A DNA stretch of 10,921 nucleotides, taken from Thiobacillus sp. GTDB taxonomy: Bacteria; Pseudomonadota; Gammaproteobacteria; Burkholderiales; Thiobacillaceae. Below the pieces are notes generated by a model. It saw only the letters and a program-made list of their open reading frames with translations, did not search any database and had not been told where the DNA came from. Of the stretch, positions 1 through 8,646 are shown piece after piece (position 1 is the first letter of the stretch; each line of letters starts with the position of its first letter). Both the position numbers and the translations under genes were made by a program. The stretch is from positions 1 through 10,921 of the forward strand of contig JANJUT010000252.1 in the NCBI GenBank assembly GCA_024710445.1, given 5' to 3'.

Positions 1-1773
1 CAGATTGGCGAAGAAACGGTCCGCCAGCTTGGCTGGCAAATCGATTTCGGCTACGCCTTCACGCAGTCGCTTCAGCAACCCCGGCAGAATGCGAACCAGC
101 ATCAGCCGGGCATCCATGTCGGCCTTGGCCTGCACGCTCCACACCAGTTCACGCATGGTTTCAACGTGACTATTGAAGTGCGCACCCTGGTCGCCCTCCC
201 TGACGTAGTCCGTCGTCAGCAGTTGTGCCCAGTCGCGGCGCAGGAATTCGCGTACGGCTTCGGCCACGGGCTGATCCTTGAGCGCGCGGTTGATGAAATC
301 GTGAACAATGACTGGTGCGAGTTCGGTACGCTCGGATTGCTTGATCTCGAGGATGTCCGATTGCAGGCTGACATCGACTGTTTCCTCAAGTGTTTCTTCC
401 AGGCTGGAGCCCAGATCTTCCAGCTCAGTGGCAGCGGTAGCGAACACGGCGATATCCTGCTCGAAATTCTCCAGCACACGGCTCACTACCTGGGAAATGG
501 CGTCCAGGCGCGCCTGGCCGGCGGCGTTTAAAGGCAGGTGGAGGGCCAGCGTGGCAATGGCATCCAGCATGCGGCGCACGGGGTGGTTCGCCTGCGAGAA
601 GAAATTGCGGTCCAGCATGGCTGCTTTCAGCACCGGAATTTGCAGGCGCGCGATCTGGGCCTTGAGGCGGTCGGGGATGGCGGCTTCCTCAAACACCACA
701 TCGAACAGCATGGCGACGGCATCCACCAGCACCGCGTCGAGCGGGCTGGCCGATTGCATGACGGGGCTTTGCTGCAGGCTGCGCAGCACATTGTGGATGG
801 CCGAGGCTTCCAGCAGCGGGAGTTCGAAACGCGCGCCACCCGGCAGTGTCATGGCGCCTGTTTGCAATTGGCTGAGCGAGTCGAGCAGTGAATATCCGCC
901 TGCCCCGGCTGACACATTGCCGCCCGCATAGCCCCCTCCGCCTCCTCGGGATGTACCACCGGCCAGTTGCTCAAACAGGTTGAACATGTCGCCGCCTGCC
1001 TGCTGGTTTGGCATCGCCGCGCTTGAAGCGGCACCATGGCCGGCTGAAGCAGACGAATGCTGGGCGCGGCTCTTCGCCCCCACTTTGAGTTCAGGCAGAA
1101 CGCCGTGGTCGATCAGGTAACGGTTGATGGATTGATAAATGCCGGCGAGTTCGGTGGTCAGCACCAGATCAAACTGGTTCAACAACACAATGCGGATGCT
1201 TTGTTCGGATTGCGTGCGGGTAATGCCATCGAGCAGGGCCTCGCACAGCGCGCGCGGGCCCAGTGGATTGTCGTTTTCCGCCAGGTCGGAGCGTCCCATC
1301 AAATGGGCGATACGGGCATCCAGCGCAACCAGTTCCTCCGCGCAGTTGTAACGCAAACGGGAGGTGGCCTTGTCGACTGCCAGGGTGATTTCGAAATCCT
1401 GGTCGCCGACCAGCGACAGTTCCATCAACTCGGGGGCGGCGGGGGATTCGCGGTTGAGCGTGAAGTCGTTGAACGACGAGAAAAAGGCGTCCTTGCAGGC
1501 ACTCAGTAATTCATTGGCCTGTTTGTTAAGGATGCCTTGCGCACCGTAAAAGCTGTTGCGGGTTTCCAGCAAGGGTGAACGGTCTGCCATGGCCAGCAGC
1601 GTGTTTTCCATGGCTTCGGTTTGTCGCGTCAAAACGCGGGTCGCGCCCTCGATCAATAAATCGCGGCTGTCGTGCAACATACCCAGTGTCTCGGACGAGA
1701 CCTGAGCACGGCGTGACCGCTCAAACTGGTTGAGGTTAACTACGACTGAATTGTCAGGCATCTCGCGCTCCAT
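1..1773 (-). CDS. DUF1631 family protein, downstream copy, 3' end beyond window
   Basis: The minus-strand frame is open from ATG 1773 to position 1 without a stop, giving 591 residues; the C-terminus lies outside the window. The start is supported by GAGGTG six bases upstream; a second in-frame Met four codons later (1761) has no comparable site. No signal peptide or membrane segment is visible, so it is probably cytoplasmic. A core at residues 345-414 (VDAVAMLF, IARLQIPVLKAAM, FFSQANHPVRRMLD) aligns by eye with residues 307-376 of the gene just upstream, so the two are paralogues. A glycine-rich linker (about 271-294) separates an alpha-helical N-terminal half from this core. An acidic stretch (about 450-468, SSLEETLEETVDV) may be coiled coil. 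The family is DUF1631, of unknown biochemical function. Its leader carries a c-di-GMP riboswitch, which points to a role in lifestyle switching; that role is inference. Confidence 0.88.
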   Translation of the reverse strand, partial: MEREMPDNSVVVNLNQFERSRRAQVSSETLGMLHDSRDLLIEGATRVLTRQTEAMENTLLAMADRSPLLETRNSFYGAQGILNKQANELLSACKDAFFSSFNDFTLNRESPAAPELMELSLVGDQDFEITLAVDKATSRLRYNCAEELVALDARIAHLMGRSDLAENDNPLGPRALCEALLDGITRTQSEQSIRIVLLNQFDLVLTTELAGIYQSINRYLIDHGVLPELKVGAKSRAQHSSASAGHGAASSAAMPNQQAGGDMFNLFEQLAGGTSRGGGGGYAGGNVSAGAGGYSLLDSLSQLQTGAMTLPGGARFELPLLEASAIHNVLRSLQQSPVMQSASPLDAVLVDAVAMLFDVVFEEAAIPDRLKAQIARLQIPVLKAAMLDRNFFSQANHPVRRMLDAIATLALHLPLNAAGQARLDAISQVVSRVLENFEQDIAVFATAATELEDLGSSLEETLEETVDVSLQSDILEIKQSERTELAPVIVHDFINRALKDQPVAEAVREFLRRDWAQLLTTDYVREGDQGAHFNSHVETMRELVWSVQAKADMDARLMLVRILPGLLKRLREGVAEIDLPAKLADRFFANL

Positions 1774-1779
1774 GGTGAT

Positions 1780-1785
1780 CACCTC
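1780..1785 (-). promoter_or_regulatory. Shine-Dalgarno site of the downstream DUF1631 gene
   Basis: GAGGTG on the minus strand lies six bases before ATG 1773 and decides the start. The site and spacer lie partly inside a perfect 10-bp palindrome (GGTGATCACC, 1774-1783). An ATCTCC segment at 1823-1818 on the same strand could pair with GGTGAT at 1783-1778 (five of six bases), so it is a candidate anti-Shine-Dalgarno for riboswitch control. The pairing is inferred by eye only. Confidence 0.6.
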
Positions 1786-1838
1786 GCGGTATCTGCGGTC
1801 GGACGGACTACGAATGGGGAGATGCGCAACCGGAAGCG

Positions 1839-1931
1839 ACCGGCGGTCCCGCTGTCTCGTGCATCCGTGGCGAATGATTGAGACCGGTAACTTTGCGTCC
1901 CCGTCTCGCGGCGGGTTTGCCCTGTTCGGTG
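1839..1931 (-). promoter_or_regulatory. Cyclic-di-GMP-I (GEMM-I) riboswitch aptamer
   Basis: Read on the minus strand, the conserved GEMM-I segments appear in order. AGGGCAAACC is at 1923-1914. A hairpin follows with arms CCCG/CGGG, a C-A mismatch and a GCGA (GNRA) tetraloop at 1909-1906. GGGACGCAAAG is at 1901-1891. A second hairpin is built from GTCTC/GAGAC (1884-1880 with 1858-1854) and an inner CATTCG/CGGATG stem. AGCGGG is at 1853-1848, where the C that contacts the ligand in known structures is expected. ACCG/CGGT (1930-1927 with 1842-1839) can close the end helix. The family binds c-di-GMP and controls motility, biofilm and c-di-GMP turnover genes. Here it sits in the leader of the downstream DUF1631 gene, 65 nt before its ATG. 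No U-run follows, so translational control is likelier than termination. The canonical 11-nt tetraloop receptor is not obvious, so docking may be looser. Confidence 0.9.
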
Positions 1932-1936
1932 TTCGT

Positions 1937-1966
1937 CGGTTGTGTCTGAAATTTGACACACAACCG
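1937..1966 (-). other. Stem-loop just upstream of the riboswitch
   Basis: A perfect 9-bp inverted repeat (CGGTTGTGT / ACACAACCG) encloses a 12-nt loop and ends six bases before the aptamer. There is no following T-run, so it is not a typical intrinsic terminator for the upstream DUF1631 gene. It could be an operator, a 5' stabilising hairpin of the riboswitch transcript, or an attenuating or processing element between the two genes. The repeat is seen directly; the role is unknown. Confidence 0.5.
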
Positions 1967-1976
1967 CGTAACTGAA

Positions 1977-2004
1977 CTATCGGTTGCGAGGAAGGAGAAC
2001 TTGA
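1977..2004 (-). promoter_or_regulatory. Possible sigma-28 (FliA)-like promoter
   Basis: On the minus strand TCAAGTTC (2004-1997) and ACCGATAG (1984-1977) each match six of eight bases of the FliA consensus TAAAGTTT and GCCGATAA. The spacer is 12 nt instead of the usual 11, so the match is imperfect. Its position would start a transcript near 1970, just before the stem-loop and riboswitch. Control by a flagellar sigma factor would fit a c-di-GMP-responsive leader, but the match may be chance. Confidence 0.25.
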
Positions 2005-2011
2005 GTGCAGA

Positions 2012-2028
2012 GCGTAAAAATTTTACGC
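2012..2028. repeat. 17-bp palindrome over the stop codon of the upstream DUF1631 gene
   Basis: GCGTAAAA-A-TTTTACGC is a perfect 8-bp inverted repeat around a single A. It spans the TAA stop at 2025-2023. The one-base centre is too tight for a simple RNA hairpin, so a DNA-binding site is possible, as is chance in an AT-rich gene end. Confidence 0.4.
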
Positions 2029-4080
2029 AGGACTATTTGTTAATTGTGATTTAAGACGCAGCATGGCTTTGCGGGTAAGTGACTGCTCAGGTATGCGCGC
2101 GTGACCCGCACGTATTTCTGCTGCGAGCTGGTCGCAGTCAAGCGAAAAGCGCTGCTCGCCATCGCTGTCGCAAAACAGCATGTAGCCGCGTACCCCAACC
2201 CAGGCAACACGCGCGGTAGGGAGTCCTTCGTATGGCGGATCGAAGTCCACCCAGTCGCCCTCCATCAACTGCTCAGCCTGCAGCCGGGCGGCGTCATCCG
2301 AAGGCTCGTCGGTCAGCCTGCGGGCGAACGAATCGATTTCTTCCTGTGATACCAGCTTGGGCGTGAATGTGCTGACTCGGGTTTCCTGCCGGCCCATGCC
2401 TGGACGGATCCAGCCTTCCTGGGTGGCGGTGATGGCGCTGAAGAAATCCTTGAGCTGCGCGGGTTCGGCGCCCTGCGCCAGCAGACCGCGCCGCAGTTCG
2501 GTGTTGATCCTGGGAATCGATTGCAGGCGCGCTTCGCGCATATCCCCGTCATCCGGTGGCTGCAGGCTGAGAAACAGCTGGAGCTGGGTCGTGCAGGCAT
2601 CGCGCCAGCCTGGGCCTTCGCCTGATTCAGATACGTATAGTGAAGCCATGTAGGGAACCCAGGCCGCTTCCATGCGCCGGAGAACGGATTCTGGCGCAGG
2701 ATAACGGGCGGTCAGATCGTTCAGGTTTTCCAGCGCCAGCAGCGTGCCGAGTTCCTGTTGCTCAATATGCTCCAGGTTTGCAACTTCTGACGTCAACTCG
2801 GCCGAAGTGCGTGCGTTCTCCTCGCTCAGCCAGGTGGTTAGCGCCTGATGTGCCCGGGCAAAGGCTTCGATCTGGTGGCCTGGGTCATCGAGGACATGTG
2901 TGCAGGCTGCCTCGATCTGGGTAAGCGCCTGGAGATGTGAAGGGTTGTGTTCGGGGAAATGGCGGGAAAAGAGTCCGAGCAGATCGATCAACTGGCGCGC
3001 CGGATGCTGGTCGTCGCTGAAAAACTCGGGCGAAACGAGCGCAACCCGGAGTGCGGGAATCTGCAATTGGGCGATTTCAGATTTGTAATGCGGCGAAATG
3101 TCCGGGTCGTCGAGGATGAATTCGAACAGGCCAGCCACCGCATCCAGCACCGCCAGATCGAACGTCCCTGCATCGGTTTGCCGGGCGTCCTGCTGCAATT
3201 GTCGCAGGACGAGCGTTGCTGGGGGCTGACTGGGTCCCGAAGCGCGTGGGATGTCGGCCTGCCAACGCGCCAGGCTATCCAGAAACCCTGGCATTAAAGT
3301 GGGGAATGCGGTGCCGCTTGCCGGCGCAAATGAGCCGGCATTCCCGGACGCACCGGATTGCTCGCTGACAGCCTGGATATGCGCCAGAATTTGCTGGCCG
3401 ACATCCGAATCGCGTTTTTTGGGCGGTGAGGTGGGGGCTGCGCGCACGGTCGTGTGTTCCTCTACTCCCTGGGCACTCAAATATTGATTGAGCGCGGTGT
3501 ATGTATGTTTCAAGGTATCCCGTAGCGGTACGGCTGCACACTGCAGTATCAGGGTGCCGCTCGGGATATCGATATCCAGGCTTTCCAGTGCACGCGACAA
3601 GGCGCGCATCACAGAAAGCGGCCCATAAGTCTCAATATAGTCAGCGTTCCCGGCCACTTCCTGTTGCAAGCCCAGCAAACGGCTGAACAGCAGCAACATT
3701 TCAGGGCGCAGGGCTTCGGTCAGGTAGGCGGCCGCCTTGTCTTCGGCAAGTTGTCTGACCAGCATGGCGTCGTCCACCAGTTGCAGCGTGACGGGATGGC
3801 TGTCTGCCTGCTTGGTGACATTGTCTGGGCGGATCAGGTGTTGGCGAAACTGGTCGGCAAACGCCGTGGACAGGCTATCGGGATGCACGTCAATCCAGCC
3901 CAGGCAGGTTTGCCCGGTGGCCAGCATGGAAGGCGTCATTTGCTCCACGATGGTACGCATGATGGCATCGTGGATAAAGCTGCGGCTGCGCTGAAAGAAA
4001 TTATCCAGTGCCTGCGCCATGCGCAGGTCGGCTTCGCGCAGCAGCGCTTCAGCGGAAAGGGGGTCGGTTTGCTTGTTCAT
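2023..4080 (-). CDS. DUF1631 family protein, upstream copy
   Basis: A complete 685-residue protein with no signal peptide or membrane span. The N-terminal part (1-205) is mostly helical. Residues about 215-300 form a low-complexity Ser/Pro/Ala-rich linker. Residues 307-376 (LDAVAGLF, IAQLQIPALRVAL, FFSDDQHPARQLID) are the core shared with the downstream paralogue. The last 80 or so residues (from about 604, GDWVDF, RVAWVGVRGYMLF, LDCDQLAAEIRAG) look like a small beta-barrel followed by a helix. This end is reminiscent of a PilZ-like fold, but I see neither the RxxxR nor the D/NxSxxG c-di-GMP motif, so binding should not be assumed. ATG 4080 has only a weak ribosome site (CAGG too close to the start). 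It lies 69 nt downstream of the tRNA-Gly gene on the same strand, so co-transcription is possible. Function is unknown. Confidence 0.9.
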   Translation of the reverse strand: MNKQTDPLSAEALLREADLRMAQALDNFFQRSRSFIHDAIMRTIVEQMTPSMLATGQTCLGWIDVHPDSLSTAFADQFRQHLIRPDNVTKQADSHPVTLQLVDDAMLVRQLAEDKAAAYLTEALRPEMLLLFSRLLGLQQEVAGNADYIETYGPLSVMRALSRALESLDIDIPSGTLILQCAAVPLRDTLKHTYTALNQYLSAQGVEEHTTVRAAPTSPPKKRDSDVGQQILAHIQAVSEQSGASGNAGSFAPASGTAFPTLMPGFLDSLARWQADIPRASGPSQPPATLVLRQLQQDARQTDAGTFDLAVLDAVAGLFEFILDDPDISPHYKSEIAQLQIPALRVALVSPEFFSDDQHPARQLIDLLGLFSRHFPEHNPSHLQALTQIEAACTHVLDDPGHQIEAFARAHQALTTWLSEENARTSAELTSEVANLEHIEQQELGTLLALENLNDLTARYPAPESVLRRMEAAWVPYMASLYVSESGEGPGWRDACTTQLQLFLSLQPPDDGDMREARLQSIPRINTELRRGLLAQGAEPAQLKDFFSAITATQEGWIRPGMGRQETRVSTFTPKLVSQEEIDSFARRLTDEPSDDAARLQAEQLMEGDWVDFDPPYEGLPTARVAWVGVRGYMLFCDSDGEQRFSLDCDQLAAEIRAGHARIPEQSLTRKAMLRLKSQLTNSPA

Positions 4081-4149
4081 GGCCTGATCGCAATAACGGC
4101 CATGGAGGGCGCATTATTGAATAAGGTCTGGATAGACACAGACAGGTGT

Positions 4150-4223
4150 TGGAGCGGGCGAAGGGAATCGAACCCTCCTCATGAGCTTGGGAAGCTCAGG
4201 TAATGCCACTATACGACGCCCGC
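4150..4223 (-). tRNA. tRNA-Gly (anticodon CCC)
   Basis: The minus strand folds as a full cloverleaf of 74 nt including an encoded CCA end. The acceptor stem is GCGGGCG/CGCCCGC with discriminator T. The anticodon stem TGAGC/GCTCA closes a seven-base loop TTCCCAA, giving anticodon CCC for GGG glycine codons. The T arm has stem GAGGG/CCCTT and loop TTCGATT. It is divergent from thiS. A short GTCTG/CAGAC stem (4143-4126) follows it but lacks a convincing T-run, so I do not call a terminator. Confidence 0.96.
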
Positions 4224-4305
4224 GAAGTGCGTGTTTCCTTCAGGGACGTATGCCCTTCGGGGTAGAATCCGGGATGATACTGAAACTCACGTCCGGATAG
4301 AAGCT

Positions 4306-4509
4306 GTGATTGAACTGATCATCAATGGCGAACCCCGTAGCTTTCCTGCGCCGCTGACCCTTGCCCTGCTGGTTGAATCGCTGGATTTGGCAGGGAAACG
4401 CATTGCCATCGAGAAAAATGGCGAAATCGTCCCGCGCAGCCAGCATGCCGAAACGTCGCTGGTAAACGGCGACCGCCTCGAAATTGTCGTCGCCGTTGGC
4501 GGCGGCTGA
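4306..4509 (+). CDS. thiS: Sulfur carrier protein ThiS
   Basis: ThiS is a small ubiquitin-fold protein. It carries sulfur as a C-terminal thiocarboxylate to ThiG for the thiazole ring of thiamine. I place the start at GTG 4306, which gives 67 residues beginning M-I-E-L-I-I-NGE, the usual family length and N-terminus. The frame is open upstream to 4231, but those 25 extra residues overlap the tRNA promoter region and match nothing in the family. Recognisable features are IVPRSQHAETSL in the middle, GDRLEIV near the end and the C-terminal Gly-Gly needed for adenylation. The RBS is weak. No TPP riboswitch motif is seen in the 82 nt between the tRNA and this start. thiG follows 37 nt later. Confidence 0.93.
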   Translation: MIELIINGEPRSFPAPLTLALLVESLDLAGKRIAIEKNGEIVPRSQHAETSLVNGDRLEIVVAVGGG

Positions 4510-4546
4510 CCCCGTTATTCCTTCGCTTTAAGTCTTGAAGAACCTT

Positions 4547-5350
4547 ATGGAACCACTCGTTATCGCCGGAAAATCCTATGCTTCCCGTCTGCTGGTCGGT
4601 ACCGGTAAGTACAAGGATTTTGAACAGACGCGCCTCGCGGTCGAGGCCTCGGGTGCGGAAATCGTCACCGTCGCCATCCGCCGCACCAATATCGGCCAGG
4701 ACGCCAGCCAGACGAGTCTGCTCGATGCATTGCCGCCGTCGAAATACACTTACCTGCCCAACACCGCCGGCTGTTATACGGCGGATGATGCGATCCGCAC
4801 CCTGCGTCTGGCGCGCGAATTGCTGGATGGCCATAGCCTGGTCAAGCTCGAAGTGCTGGGCGATTCGGAGTCGCTTTACCCTAATGTCGCTGAAACGGTG
4901 AAAGCCGCCGAAGTGCTGGTAAAGGAGGGCTTTCAGGTGATGGTTTATACGTCTGACGACCCTATCGTCGCCAGGCAACTGGAAGACATCGGCTGCGTTG
5001 CGGTGATGCCGCTGGCGAGCCTGATCGGTTCCGGCATGGGCATTCTCAATCCGTGGAACCTGCAGATCATCATCGACCGTCTCTCGGTACCGGTGATCGT
5101 CGATGCCGGCGTCGGAACGGCCAGCGACGCCACCATTGCGATGGAATTGGGCTGCGACGCAGTATTGATGAACACCGCGATTGCCGGTGCGGGCAACCCG
5201 GTGTTGATGGCTTCGGCGATGCAAAAAGCAGTCGAAGCCGGACGCGAAGCCTTCATGGCGGGCCGCATGCCGAAAAAAATCTATCAGGCCAGTCCCAGTT
5301 CGCCCACCAGCGGCCTCATTACTGAAAATAAAAGCGCGGGCAGCAAGTAG
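4547..5350 (+). CDS. thiG: Thiazole synthase ThiG
   Basis: ThiG joins deoxyxylulose 5-phosphate, dehydroglycine and ThiS-thiocarboxylate to make thiazole phosphate in the cytoplasm. The TIM-barrel landmarks are all present: LLVGTGKY near the start, the Schiff-base lysine in LVKLEVLGD (Lys100), the phosphate-binding GSGMGILNP (161-169), [10 protein letters not shown] (186-195) and [12 protein letters not shown] chose ATG 4547, preceded by GAAG at a six-base distance, giving 267 residues. A TTG four codons upstream (4535) is possible but has no ribosome site. The last residues (about 260-267, ENKSAGSK) form a short polar tail. It pairs with thiS upstream and is separated from trmB by one base. 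Confidence 0.96.
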   Translation: MEPLVIAGKSYASRLLVGTGKYKDFEQTRLAVEASGAEIVTVAIRRTNIGQDASQTSLLDALPPSKYTYLPNTAGCYTADDAIRTLRLARELLDGHSLVKLEVLGDSESLYPNVAETVKAAEVLVKEGFQVMVYTSDDPIVARQLEDIGCVAVMPLASLIGSGMGILNPWNLQIIIDRLSVPVIVDAGVGTASDATIAMELGCDAVLMNTAIAGAGNPVLMASAMQKAVEAGREAFMAGRMPKKIYQASPSSPTSGLITENKSAGSK

Positions 5351-5351
5351 C

Positions 5352-6035
5352 ATGACGACCGATACCGGCGCGCATCCGCGCATCCGTTCCTATGTGCTGC
5401 GCGCCGGGCGCGTCGGCTCCGGCCAGGCGCGTGCGCTGGCCGAAATCGGGCCGCAGTTCATGCTGCCTTACCAGTCTGAACAGCTTGACCTTGATGCAGC
5501 CTTTGGCCGAATGGCTCCCCGAATTCTGGAAATCGGTTTTGGCATGGGTGAGGGTCTGGCCGAGATCGCTGCGGCCCATCCCGAAAACGATTACCTCGGG
5601 GTTGAGGTGCATACGCCCGGTGTCGGCGCGCTGTTGAAGCAGTTGGGTGAGCGCGGCCTCACCAATGTCCGGGTCATTCAGCACGACGCGGTCGAAGTGC
5701 TGACCAGGATGCTGGCACCGGCCAGCCTCACCGGTATCCACATTTTCTTCCCCGATCCGTGGCATAAAAAGCGCCATCACAAGCGTCGGTTGATCCAGTC
5801 GCCGCTGGTGCAACTTCTGGCCAGCCGGCTTCAGCCCGGCGGCTATATTCATCTGGCCACCGACTGGCAGGAGTATGCCGAGCAGATGCTTGCCGTGCTG
5901 ACAGCAGAACCGCTGCTGAAAAATTCCGTGACCGACTATGCGCCGCGTCCCGATACCCGGCCCCTCACCAAGTTCGAGCAGCGTGGCATTCGCCTGGGAC
6001 ACGGCGTGTGGGATTTGGTGTTCCGCAAGGTTTAA
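5352..6035 (+). CDS. trmB: tRNA (guanine-N7-)-methyltransferase TrmB
   Basis: TrmB uses S-adenosylmethionine to methylate N7 of G46 in the variable loop of tRNAs. The 227-residue length is normal. The SAM-binding motif is [10 protein letters not shown] (59-68) with the acidic end of strand 2 at GVEVHTPG. The family signature [15 protein letters not shown] spans 132-146, followed by LATDW (168-172) and the C-terminal TKFEQRG (206-212) that contacts substrate. It begins one base after the thiG stop and so is almost certainly in the same transcript, a gene order often seen in betaproteobacteria. The functions of the two are unrelated. Confidence 0.96.
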   Translation: MTTDTGAHPRIRSYVLRAGRVGSGQARALAEIGPQFMLPYQSEQLDLDAAFGRMAPRILEIGFGMGEGLAEIAAAHPENDYLGVEVHTPGVGALLKQLGERGLTNVRVIQHDAVEVLTRMLAPASLTGIHIFFPDPWHKKRHHKRRLIQSPLVQLLASRLQPGGYIHLATDWQEYAEQMLAVLTAEPLLKNSVTDYAPRPDTRPLTKFEQRGIRLGHGVWDLVFRKV

Positions 6036-6254
6036 GGCTTTGTGGTTCAGGGCGTTCTTTAAGCACTTAATCATTTCCTCGATGGGCGTGGGCGAACCGG
6101 AAAAAATGTTCCTGGGTTGCAGGCCTTAGGCAGCAGCTGAAAGTGAGCCCAGCATGCTGGACTCCATGCTTACTCTTTTGACGTTCTATCATGGCATTGC
6201 GACTGGCATGATGGCCAGTGCCACTGTTGTTGGCTTTAATCTAAGGAGGAAAGC
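6036..6254. other. Intergenic region between trmB and the zwf group
   Basis: These 219 nt hold no convincing gene. A 76-codon frame starting at 6154 has no ribosome site and no recognisable product, and overlaps a better small ORF. A 20-bp near-perfect palindrome (GAG-C-CCAGCATGCTGG-A-CTC) lies at 6145-6164. An ACTGGC/GCCAGT inverted repeat with a six-base loop lies at 6202-6219. Either may form RNA hairpins; only short, interrupted T-runs follow, so a terminator for trmB is not secure. I could not identify a convincing promoter. Confidence 0.5.
6145..6164. repeat. 20-bp imperfect palindrome upstream of zwf
   Basis: The central 12 bp CCAGCATGCTGG (6149-6160) are a perfect palindrome. Flanking GAG and CTC extend it across one mismatch. 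It could be an operator for a regulator of the zwf-pgl group (zwf is often controlled by HexR-type repressors in proteobacteria) or part of a trmB terminator. The sequence is not a HexR-type site that I recognise. Confidence 0.4.
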
Positions 6255-6385
6255 ATGGCGTTTGGTATTGCCGGGCGTGGCTGTATGGCCCCCGAAATCG
6301 CGCTGGCCGGCCACTATCATGGTGATGGTGCGATCCTTGAAAAAATGCCGCGCCCGTATTCCAGCTTTGTTCAGGAGAAGATGAC

Positions 6386-6389
<4 letters not shown>
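6255..6389 (+). CDS. Small 44-residue ORF translationally coupled to zwf
   Basis: An ATG at 6255 follows AAGGAGG (6243-6249) at five bases, the strongest ribosome site in the window. The frame runs 44 codons to TGA 6387-6389, whose first bases overlap the zwf ATG (6386) in an ATGA junction. This suggests coupled translation. The peptide begins MAFGIAGRGCMAPEI, has a glycine/histidine stretch AGHYHGDGAI in the middle and ends KMPRPYSSFVQEKMT. There is one Cys and no membrane segment. I do not recognise a family. It could be a real small protein or a leader ORF that delivers ribosomes to zwf. Confidence 0.6.
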
Positions 6390-8559
<2,170 letters not shown>

Positions 8560-8590
8560 CGGAGGCCGTAAACGAGATCAATCACAGGCT

Positions 8591-8630
8591 GTTCGCCCTG
8601 ATCGTGAGCCTGTCGAACGATCGAAGGGCT
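8591..8630. repeat. Imperfect hairpin in the pgl/rbgA convergent gap, resembling an interspersed repeat
   Basis: GCCCTGATCG (8595-8604) pairs with CGATC-GA-AGGGC (8618-8629): a 10-bp stem with a two-base bulge and a 13-base loop. The sequence resembles the widespread proteobacterial repeat whose core reads like GTTCGCCCTGAGC...GTCGAAGGGC, with short insertions that double TGA and TCGAA. Its place between two convergent genes suits a bidirectional terminator, though no long T-run flanks it. The match to the repeat family is from memory. Confidence 0.45.
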
Positions 8631-8646
8631 GCTCGCACCCAACGAA

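Noticed and set aside
166..931. Several plus-strand frames (up to 207 codons) over the left end
   Set aside because: They are antisense to the continuous minus-strand DUF1631 frame, which has a good ribosome site and clear paralogy to the next gene; their translations are low-complexity and match no family.
1730..1975. 81-codon plus-strand frame across the gap between the DUF1631 genes
   Set aside because: It is antisense to the riboswitch and has no ribosome site or recognisable product.
4126..4143. GTCTG/CAGAC hairpin after the tRNA as terminator
   Set aside because: The stem is only five base pairs and the following sequence has no continuous T-run.
4231..4305. Upstream extension of thiS to an ATG at 4231
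   Set aside because: The extra 25 residues do not belong to the ThiS family; the GTG at 4306 gives the usual N-terminus and length.
4224..4305. TPP riboswitch or sigma-70 promoter before thiS
   Set aside because: No CUGAGA or other thi-box element is present. A TAGAAT box at 4263-4268 is a plausible -10, but the sequence 17-18 bases upstream is a poor -35, so I do not call it.
4322..5383. 353-codon minus-strand frame opposite thiG
   Set aside because: thiS and thiG are unmistakable on the other strand; the antisense frame is a shadow caused by codon bias.
6154..6384. 76-codon frame before zwf
   Set aside because: No ribosome site; it overlaps the 44-codon ORF in another frame, which has AAGGAGG and a coupled stop/start with zwf.
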